DNA from: Candidatus Magasanikiibacteriota bacterium
GTDB lineage: Bacteria; Patescibacteriota; Patescibacteriia; Magasanikbacterales; UBA10003
DNA: 11,224 nt
Direction: 5' to 3'
Assembly: GCA_026396495.1 (NCBI GenBank)
Contig: JAPLWR010000069.1
Span: 1 to 11,224 of the forward strand
In this document: piece by piece, positions 5,882 through 11,224 of the stretch
How positions within the stretch are numbered: position 1 is the stretch's first letter
How the letters are laid out: every line of letters starts with the position of its first letter
Program-made: the position numbers and the translations under genes
Notes under the pieces: model-generated
The model's database searches: none
What the model was told of the DNA's origin: nothing
What the model saw: the letters and a program-made list of their open reading frames with translations, nothing else

Positions 5882-6904
5882 ATGAAGGATTTTCTGAAGA
5901 GGTTCTGGATCCCGATGGGCCTGCTCTTGTGTCTCGTGGTCGTGGGAATTCTCATGGTCACGACGGCCAAGGAGAAACCCACCTGCACCAACGGCATGCA
6001 CGAAATGGCCACGAGCTTCCGCTACCACATGACCAACGACAGCGTGTCCGACCTTCGCTACAGCCTGGAAAACTTCCAGAAGATGGAGGACTGTCGCCTG
6101 AAGTTCGAGGCGGAAGGATTCCATCCCAACTACACCCAGAAGGAACTCCAGACCTGGGTCAAGGCCTCGGCCAAGCGCACGATGAAGACCGTCCAGGAGA
6201 TGGCGGGGTACAATGGCATCGTCGACTTGATGCCGGAGTTCAACGGCCTGGACCAGGCCATGATCAACTACGGACTGGACTGGAAGGACCTCGGGGTCAA
6301 CCAGTACCAGCTCGAACAGATCACCAAGACCTGGGCCAAGAACCAGCTCCGCCTCAAGGTGACGAACCTCAAGGAAATGCGGCCGGAAAATTGGCTCCCT
6401 GGCAGCCTCTCCAACTTCGACAAGTCGTTCGAGGAAGTTGACAAGTTCCGGCAAGAACACAATCTCAGCTGGAACGATGGCTACGCGAGCGAAGAGGTCC
6501 TGGAGTGCCTGCGCGGCCAGTTCTACGCCGAGCGAGCCAGGAAACTCTACGAGAGCCTGCGCTTCTACAGTCTCCCCCAGATGGACTGGCAGAGCAAGTC
6601 GCCCCGGCACTTTGCCGAAGCCATCTACGCTGCCACGGCCAAGCGAGGCTACTGCGGCTACACCGCTCCGACACAAGTCGAAGTAGAACTGGCCACCAAG
6701 ATGGCCTACGCGCGGACGTCGGAAGCCCTGCTGTCGGACCTGCGTGCCAAGAAGTACGGCTTCCCGGCATCGCTCCAGATGGTGGAAGAGTTGCGCGGAA
6801 TCCTCAAGGCCGGAATGATCCAGCCCGAGGAACTGGGCACGTCCGAGGCTGAACTCGAGGATCTCTCGCGAAAAAACCCCCTGGGAAAGTGTCCCGGATG
6901 CTGA
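5882..6904 (+). CDS. GC-rich membrane-anchored protein of unknown function
   Basis: The product has 340 residues from the ATG at 5882. GAGGAAGG at 5871-5878 is a good Shine-Dalgarno sequence for this start, better placed than for the in-frame ATG at 5858 or TTG at 5852. One hydrophobic segment at about 9-28 (IPMGLLLCLVVVGILMV) preceded by Lys/Arg predicts a membrane anchor with the rest outside. The outer part is mixed helical and hydrophilic, with six Cys (35, 71, 209, 258, 337, 340). The last two form a CPGC end, a CXXC motif at the extreme C-terminus. No catalytic motif or known domain is recognised. GC at third positions is extreme (34 of the first 40 codons), against about 1 in 20 at the start of the window. 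Ten bases separate it from the next gene, so they form an operon. Confidence 0.78.
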   Translation: MKDFLKRFWIPMGLLLCLVVVGILMVTTAKEKPTCTNGMHEMATSFRYHMTNDSVSDLRYSLENFQKMEDCRLKFEAEGFHPNYTQKELQTWVKASAKRTMKTVQEMAGYNGIVDLMPEFNGLDQAMINYGLDWKDLGVNQYQLEQITKTWAKNQLRLKVTNLKEMRPENWLPGSLSNFDKSFEEVDKFRQEHNLSWNDGYASEEVLECLRGQFYAERARKLYESLRFYSLPQMDWQSKSPRHFAEAIYAATAKRGYCGYTAPTQVEVELATKMAYARTSEALLSDLRAKKYGFPASLQMVEELRGILKAGMIQPEELGTSEAELEDLSRKNPLGKCPGC

Positions 6905-6914
6905 AGGAGGAACC

Positions 6915-7274
6915 ATGAAGAAACTGAGTTGGCTCGTGCTGATTGCCATGGCGTTCGCTGCCCTTGGCCTCGGGATCATCCTGGGGAACGGCGCCGCGAT
7001 GTTGAACATGGCTCTACGAGGGGTCAAGGTCAACGAGACCGCCGGAATCGCAATCCCCGGACTCTTGATCGGCGGCGGGATTGGACTGGCCTTCGGCCTG
7101 CTGATCTCGATGGGTGCGGCCTTCCTCGCCAAATGGACTCAGATCCTCTTTGGCCGGGGTGGCCCATACCCCACCTGGTGGGGCTGCTTCAAGAAGGGAG
7201 CGCCGCTGGTCTGCCTGATCACCACCTCCGCCGGCTCAACCATCGGCGGCCTCATCTGCATCTTCTTCTTCTAG
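6915..7274 (+). CDS. Small three-helix membrane protein of unknown function
   Basis: The product has 119 residues. The ATG at 6915 follows the strong Shine-Dalgarno AAGGAGG (6904-6910). Three hydrophobic segments are visible: about 5-26, about 44-72 (Gly-rich, IPGLLIGGGIGLAFGLL) and about 96-119 (ending LICIFFF at the stop). A soluble loop near 73-95 contains TQILFGRGGPYPTWWGCFKKG. The Gly-zipper-like second helix suggests tight helix packing or oligomer formation, which is inference. No family is recognised. It is as GC-rich as the gene before it and follows it after 10 bases, so the two products probably act together at the membrane. A terminator follows 17 bases after the stop. Confidence 0.75.
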   Translation: MKKLSWLVLIAMAFAALGLGIILGNGAAMLNMALRGVKVNETAGIAIPGLLIGGGIGLAFGLLISMGAAFLAKWTQILFGRGGPYPTWWGCFKKGAPLVCLITTSAGSTIGGLICIFFF

Positions 7275-7290
7275 AACATCCAATAACCTG

Positions 7291-7341
7291 AACCCCGCAT
7301 CAAAGCTACAACCATGCTTTGCTCTGCGGGGTTATTTTTTT
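7291..7341 (+). terminator. Intrinsic terminator of the GC-rich unit
   Basis: The stem AACCCCGC (7291-7298) pairs with GCGGGGTT (7326-7333). An inner stem CAAAGC (7301-7306) pairs with GCTTTG (7316-7321). Seven Ts (7335-7341) follow after one A. It closes the two-gene unit. Confidence 0.92.
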
Positions 7342-7375
7342 ACAAAATTTTAATTTTAGGGTTTAAAATAACCCC

Positions 7376-7404
7376 TTAACAAACAGATTCAATAGTGTTA
7401 AAGT
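7376..7404 (+). promoter_or_regulatory. Possible promoter of the C39-like gene
   Basis: TTAACA (7376-7381), a 17-bp spacer and TAAAGT (7399-7404) make a moderate -35/-10 pair between the preceding terminator and the gene. Both boxes deviate from consensus, so this is less certain than the two other promoters. A promoter is expected here because a strong terminator lies just upstream. Confidence 0.45.
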
Positions 7405-7454
7405 CATATTATCAACAACGTACCTTTAACATTTCAATCCACAGGGGGAATAAA

Positions 7455-8483
7455 ATGATTGAGTTTTTAAACAGTTCTAGGATTTTTTTTCCGCCAGGCA
7501 TGGCTAACCTTTACAGAGAACAAGATAAAGTAGAAGTCAACCGGGTCACGAGCCACAAGAGACACCAAGAAAAAAGCTGGCGTTATCTGCAAGAAAACAA
7601 TCCTAATCGTTTTCGTATCAAGCAGATTGCCAAGCTGCCTGGCGTGACTGTTTGGACTGTAAACGGAGCCGCAATCCGCCGCACCACCTATGTTGACTTC
7701 ACCATGGGTGGGCATGGTTACCGTTACTTCTTCGTTCCTCTCAACGAAATCTGGATAGATCAAGCCTATGCTCGCAAGGCTGATCTTTGGCCAACCATCT
7801 GGCACGAATTTTTTGAACGCATTCTGATGCGTCACAAACTTTCGTACAGCGCAGCTCACACTATGGCCTCACGCCTAGAAATCATCCTGCGTGAAGGAAC
7901 CACCTTTGTTTTGCCAGTAGGAGCTTTTCGCCAAACCAAAGGTTACTGTGGTCCAGCTGCAGCTAAAATCTATCTGGATTACCTAGGCTCTTTCTTTACT
8001 GAACAACACCTGGCAAAACTATTTGGAACCACCCCCGCATCTGGAACTGATCCTGCTGCTTTGAAAACAGCAGTGAAGGAGCTGGGCTTCCGCGTTGAAC
8101 ATCGTGGTCGACCTCTGACAGCAAGAAACATCCAGCGTTTTTGCAAAGAAACTGGAGCTAAAAGTGTCCATCTGGGAGAAATGATCGCCGGAGTAGAAAG
8201 ACACGCCAAAGCAGTAACTTTGCGTAAAGCCTGGACAGTTGGAGCTGTTAAGCAATCTATTCGCCGTGGTTTGCCAATCATGGCCAATGTTCAAGATGAC
8301 AGAAAGTATGGCAGTGGCCATTATTGTCTAATCATCGGCTTCACAAAAGAAACTTTCATCCTCTCTGATCCTCAAGAGGATAGAGGTTACCGAGAAGTAC
8401 CAATCGAGGAATTTATGCAACTTTGGTATGAACTAGAAGATGGAACCTTCCGTGAAGGCTTCACCATTGAACCGCGAAGATAG
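7455..8483 (+). CDS. C39-like cysteine peptidase domain behind an HExxE domain
   Basis: The product has 342 residues from the ATG at 7455, chosen because AGGGGGA (7443-7449) is a well-spaced Shine-Dalgarno sequence. An upstream in-frame GTG at 7395 lies inside the likely promoter. The C-terminal half is a papain-fold C39-like domain: FRQTKGYCGPAAAK gives Gln160 and the nucleophile Cys165, GSGHYCLIIGF gives His289 and LSDPQ gives Asp305. The triad is complete. The N-terminal half carries WHEFFERILM (116-125) followed by LSYSAAHTMASRLE (129-142). This HExxE pattern with a later His resembles domains I recall from phage and plasmid proteins and could bind a metal. C39 peptidases often cut double-Gly leader peptides, but this one has no transporter, membrane segment or signal peptide, so its target is unknown. 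GC content is intermediate (18 of the first 40 codons end in G/C). Confidence 0.82.
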   Translation: MIEFLNSSRIFFPPGMANLYREQDKVEVNRVTSHKRHQEKSWRYLQENNPNRFRIKQIAKLPGVTVWTVNGAAIRRTTYVDFTMGGHGYRYFFVPLNEIWIDQAYARKADLWPTIWHEFFERILMRHKLSYSAAHTMASRLEIILREGTTFVLPVGAFRQTKGYCGPAAAKIYLDYLGSFFTEQHLAKLFGTTPASGTDPAALKTAVKELGFRVEHRGRPLTARNIQRFCKETGAKSVHLGEMIAGVERHAKAVTLRKAWTVGAVKQSIRRGLPIMANVQDDRKYGSGHYCLIIGFTKETFILSDPQEDRGYREVPIEEFMQLWYELEDGTFREGFTIEPRR

Positions 8484-8507
8484 ACTCTCTCTTTTAACCA
8501 ACACTAC

Positions 8508-8543
8508 CCCCGCCTGTTTTAGCAAGCGGGGTTTTATTTTTTT
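8508..8543 (+). terminator. Intrinsic terminator of the C39-like gene
   Basis: CCCCGC (8508-8513) pairs with GCGGGG (8526-8531) across a 12-base loop, followed by TTTT, A and seven Ts. It lies 24 bases after the stop. The minus-strand lipoprotein gene ends inside its T-run at 8534. The opposite direction lacks a T-run, so it is one-way. Confidence 0.9.
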
Positions 8544-9430
8544 ATAATTTTTTCTCCATCACTTACAAACTCCACCGCCCCCACTTTGTCTGTTCTAAAA
8601 ATTTTGGAGTTATGTCTTTCTAACCGCCTGAGAGTTCTTAAATGTGGATGACCAAAATCATTATCTTTCCCCACAGAAATTATGGCAGACTCTGGTGCTA
8701 CTTTTTTTAAAAATTCTTCACTAGTTGAGGAATTGCTACCATGATGTCCCACTTTTAAAACGTCAGCTTTTAAATCTACGCCACCAGCTAACAACTCTTT
8801 TTCCACCACCACTTCAGCGTCACCAGTAAATAAAAAACTAGTCTGATCATAAACCAATTTAAAAACTATTGAACTGTTATTTAAATTAGTAAATTTTGTT
8901 TCAGATAAATCTTTCAGAGGAAACAAAAAATTTAATTGCACTCCGCCAATTTCCACTGCACCATTTTCTTTAACAATATTCATCTTAATATTTTTATCTC
9001 TGATGATTTTTAACCATTCTAAAAACGCTCCCGTAGTATGCAAAACACCAGTATAATAAACTTCTCCTACTTCATAGCGTTTTAAAACATCCACCAAACC
9101 ATCCAGATGATCGGCATGAGGATGAGTTAAAATCATCACATCAATCTTTTTTTGTTTTAATGGCAAAAATTTGCCTAATTCCGAAAGTACTTTGTCGTCT
9201 GGTCCCCCATCAACTAAAATTGTTTTATTTTCTGGTGTAATAATTAAAGAAGAGTCACCCTGGCCTACATCTAAAAAAATTACTCGCAAATTACTTTTAG
9301 GTACTGGCTGCGCCTCTTCATTCATTACATTAGGTGACACCTGGGTGCAACCAGATAAAAAAACTAGTAAAAACAAAACCCCAACCAGACCAAAAAAATG
9401 TCTAAATTTTTTCTTTTTTATAATCAGCAT
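8534..9430 (-). CDS. ComEC-type metallo-beta-lactamase domain as a lipoprotein
   Basis: The product has 298 residues from the ATG at 9428-9430. A TTG six bases upstream would add two residues. The N-terminus has Lys-rich residues, a hydrophobic stretch and a lipobox LSGC with Cys28, predicting a lipoprotein on the outer face. The metallo-beta-lactamase fold starts at about 48 (LRVIFLDVGQGDSSLI) and has THPHADHLDG (102-111, the HxHxDH metal site), TGDAE (202-206, Asp204), VGHHGSNSS (228-236) and HPH (261-263). This is the arrangement of the C-terminal domain of ComEC, thought to degrade one strand of incoming DNA. Here it is a separate gene. It overlaps the end of the channel gene by 29 bases in another frame, so translation is probably coupled. 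Confidence 0.9.
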   Translation of the reverse strand: MLIIKKKKFRHFFGLVGVLFLLVFLSGCTQVSPNVMNEEAQPVPKSNLRVIFLDVGQGDSSLIITPENKTILVDGGPDDKVLSELGKFLPLKQKKIDVMILTHPHADHLDGLVDVLKRYEVGEVYYTGVLHTTGAFLEWLKIIRDKNIKMNIVKENGAVEIGGVQLNFLFPLKDLSETKFTNLNNSSIVFKLVYDQTSFLFTGDAEVVVEKELLAGGVDLKADVLKVGHHGSNSSTSEEFLKKVAPESAIISVGKDNDFGHPHLRTLRRLERHNSKIFRTDKVGAVEFVSDGEKIIKK

Positions 9431-10913
9431 AAACAAAATAAATTAAACAACCGTATAATAATATCATTAGCCAACCTGGCATGATTAAGTTTATAGCAGC
9501 TAATTTCCAACTAGCCAAAAACTCGGCCACTTTTATTATATAGCTTAAAACAACCCAAGTGCCATAAGCTAAAAACTGTCCTAGAGGTAAATAAACGATT
9601 GCCGCAAATAAAGAGACAAAACCAAGTAACATTGCCAAGGGCACTACGGGCAAAATAAGTAAGTTAGCCAGAGGCGCAATCACAGAAAATTTGCCAAAAG
9701 TATAAATAACTAAGGGTGTAGTAAAAATAATAGCCGAAAGAGTTGTCAGAATAATTTCTTTTAGACCAAATTTATTAGACCAAGCCAAAAATATTTTTTC
9801 CAAAATCGGGGTAAAATAAATTAAACCAATAGTAGACAAAAAAGAAAGCTGAAAACCAACATCAAAAAATAAAAGCCTGGGGTTAATGAGTAACATAACA
9901 GCGGCACTTAAAATTAAAATTCTTCCTACCATTGCCTTGCGCCCACTTCGCTTCCCCCATAAAACTAACACTCCCATAACAGCCGCCCTCACCACCGAGG
10001 CGCTAGCCCCACTTAATAAAACAAAAAATAAAATTACTCCCAAAGTAAACCAGAAGGCTCGCCACCGACTAAGGCGCAAAAATTTAAACACCACCAACAA
10101 ACTTGCCACAATAATAGTAATGTTATAACCGGAAATAGCAATGATATGAGTTACACCTGTCCTACTAAAAGAATTTTTTAAATCATCCGGCATGGTAGCT
10201 CTATCGCCATACAAAAGTCCGCGCAAAAAAGATGAATGCGGTTCTGGTAGTAAATAATTTATTTTCTGATTAAAATAATTTTTAAGATTGAGAAAAACTT
10301 TATAAAAATCAAAGTAGCTAGAAGTAACTTGATTTAAAACTTGGGCGTTAAAACAAGCCACCCAAACACCCTCTTTGTGCAGATAATCAGCATAAGAAAA
10401 TTGACCTTCTTGTTCTAAATCTTTGGGATTTACCAGACTACAACGCACCTCTAATTTTGCACCATAATTATAAGTGGGATATTTATCTAAATAGATAATT
10501 GTCTTGCCTTTAATCTTTTGATAATTATCAGTTGTAAAAAATTTAATACCCTGTGCGTGGAAATAAACTCTTTGATAATTACCAGAAATACTCCCATCAC
10601 TGACGGCCACCCCGCTAAGAATAGCAAACCGTCCGGAATAAAAACGCAAATTTTTCAGTGCATTTGTAGGCTCGGACAAAACAAAACGCAACCCACCCAA
10701 AAATAAAAAAATGACTAGTAAAATAATTACTTGCCATTTTTTAGACATCTTAATTCCCAAAGATAAAACCAGGAAAAACAAAACACCCAACAACATTAAC
10801 CAATCTTTTCTAGCCCAATCTAAAACAGAAGCCAAGGCAACTCCCACAATAAAACCTGCCCAAACGGCCAAAAAAATTCTGGAATTAGAATTTGATAATT
10901 TTTCCAAGAACAT
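9402..10913 (-). CDS. comEC: ComEC/Rec2-type DNA-uptake channel, without the nuclease-like domain
   Basis: The product has 503 residues and many membrane segments. The N-terminal part holds two or three helices (about 13-78) and a soluble OB-like region (about 85-195, the DUF4131 type). The competence domain follows with LRGLLYGDRATMPDD (229-243), SRTGVTHIIAISGYNITI (250-267), SGASASVVRAAVMG (301-314) and NPRLLFFDVGFQLSFLST (344-361), all hallmark ComEC motifs. It should form the inner-membrane channel for single-stranded DNA during natural transformation. Full-length ComEC proteins usually carry a C-terminal metallo-beta-lactamase domain; here that part is the next gene. GGGGGAG touches the ATG at 10911-10913, too close for a good ribosome site. 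A TTG two codons later has better spacing, so the true start may be there. It begins 17 bases after the leuS stop. Confidence 0.93.
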   Translation of the reverse strand: MFLEKLSNSNSRIFLAVWAGFIVGVALASVLDWARKDWLMLLGVLFFLVLSLGIKMSKKWQVIILLVIFLFLGGLRFVLSEPTNALKNLRFYSGRFAILSGVAVSDGSISGNYQRVYFHAQGIKFFTTDNYQKIKGKTIIYLDKYPTYNYGAKLEVRCSLVNPKDLEQEGQFSYADYLHKEGVWVACFNAQVLNQVTSSYFDFYKVFLNLKNYFNQKINYLLPEPHSSFLRGLLYGDRATMPDDLKNSFSRTGVTHIIAISGYNITIIVASLLVVFKFLRLSRWRAFWFTLGVILFFVLLSGASASVVRAAVMGVLVLWGKRSGRKAMVGRILILSAAVMLLINPRLLFFDVGFQLSFLSTIGLIYFTPILEKIFLAWSNKFGLKEIILTTLSAIIFTTPLVIYTFGKFSVIAPLANLLILPVVPLAMLLGFVSLFAAIVYLPLGQFLAYGTWVVLSYIIKVAEFLASWKLAAINLIMPGWLMILLYGCLIYFVYADYKKEKI

Positions 10914-10930
10914 CTCCCCCTTAATTAATT

Positions 10931-11224
10931 TTAAACCACTATATTAATCAGCTTACCGGGCACGAAAATTATCTTTTTGGGTTCTTTGCCTTCTAACCAC
11001 TTCTGAATTTTTTCGCTAGCCAAAGCTGTTTTTTTAGCTTCAACTTCCGTAATTTCTGCTGCCACGTCTATTGTCTCACGCAATTTTCCATTAACTTGTA
11101 CAGCCAAAGTAATAGTAATATCCTTAGCTAATTCCGCATTGAACTCCGGCCAAACATTAACAAAAATACTCTTTTTCTCACCCAAAGCTTCCCAAATTTC
11201 TTCTGCCAAATGTGGCGTAAAAGG
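10931..11224 (-). CDS. leuS: Leucyl-tRNA synthetase, C-terminal part (5' truncated)
   Basis: The frame is open to the window edge and gives 97 residues, the end of a protein of about 800 or more. It reads PFTPHLAEEIWEALGEKKS, then VNVWPEFNAELA and ITITLAVQVNGKLRETIDV, and ends KEPKKIIFVPGKLINIVV. The first piece is the end of the anticodon-binding domain, and the last (VQVNGK to VPGKLVNIVV) is the C-terminal domain typical of bacterial LeuRS. The enzyme charges tRNA-Leu with leucine. The start lies outside the window. comEC follows after 17 bases in the same direction, so they may share a transcript. Confidence 0.95.
   Translation of the reverse strand, partial: PFTPHLAEEIWEALGEKKSIFVNVWPEFNAELAKDITITLAVQVNGKLRETIDVAAEITEVEAKKTALASEKIQKWLEGKEPKKIIFVPGKLINIVV

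Noticed and set aside
5753..7132. A 459-residue open frame on the minus strand opposite the GC-rich genes
   Set aside because: It is longer than the real gene, but it has low-complexity composition rich in Leu, Val, Gly and His, lacks a ribosome site and lies over two plus-strand genes with good Shine-Dalgarno sequences and third-position GC bias. High GC removes stop codons from several frames here.
5760..7430. Shared word GTACCTTTAA after the starts of both island units (5760-5769 and 7420-7429)
   Set aside because: The same word, extended by AT, also occurs at 2472-2483 inside pyrH. A 10-12 base match in 11 kb of AT-rich DNA is expected by chance.
7395..7454. Upstream GTG start for the C39-like gene
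   Set aside because: It lies within the likely promoter and lacks a ribosome site, while the ATG at 7455 has a well-placed AGGGGGA.
5655..8540. Insertion sequence or integron boundaries for the island
   Set aside because: No transposase, integrase, tRNA gene, terminal inverted repeat or flanking direct repeat was visible by eye.

Overview
The window looks like a chromosomal piece of an AT-rich bacterium, most likely a member of the Candidate Phyla Radiation (Patescibacteria). This is an inference. It rests on the low GC of the core genes, the near absence of Shine-Dalgarno sequences in front of them, an archaeal-type UMP kinase, a ComEC split into a channel gene and a separate metallo-beta-lactamase gene, and an L,D-transpeptidase carrying calcium-binding repeats. 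No tRNA, rRNA, CRISPR array or transposase was seen.

Layout. Positions 1-681 (+) hold the 3' end of a gene for a beta-propeller-like protein, ending in a bidirectional terminator. Positions 724-5654 are all minus strand. In the order of transcription they are an L,D-transpeptidase, xseA and xseB (exonuclease VII), a 65-bp inverted repeat, an unrecognised 48-residue basic Cys-rich protein, a pyrH-like UMP kinase with an internal 30-bp tandem duplication, an NADPH-dependent FMN reductase-like flavoprotein, then a consensus promoter with a structured, attenuator-bearing leader and rplJ-rplL. Positions 5718-8543 (+) are an accessory island running against both neighbours. Its first unit has a consensus promoter, two GC-rich membrane-protein genes of unknown function, and a terminator. 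Its second unit is one gene of intermediate GC, with a C39-like cysteine peptidase domain behind an N-terminal domain carrying an HExxE motif, and it has its own terminator. Positions 8534-11224 (minus) hold leuS (3' end only), the comEC channel gene and a lipoprotein form of the ComEC metallo-beta-lactamase domain, closely packed.

How the parts work together. rplJ-rplL make the ribosomal stalk and appear to be controlled by an L10-leader-like attenuator. xseA-xseB make the two subunits of one nuclease. The two ComEC-type genes probably serve one DNA-uptake machine. The accessory island is the most unusual part. Its genes are GC-rich mainly at third codon positions (34 of the first 40 codons of the first gene end in G or C) and have strong Shine-Dalgarno sequences, while promoters and terminators around them are AT-rich like the host. 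It is a good candidate for acquired cargo of undescribed function.
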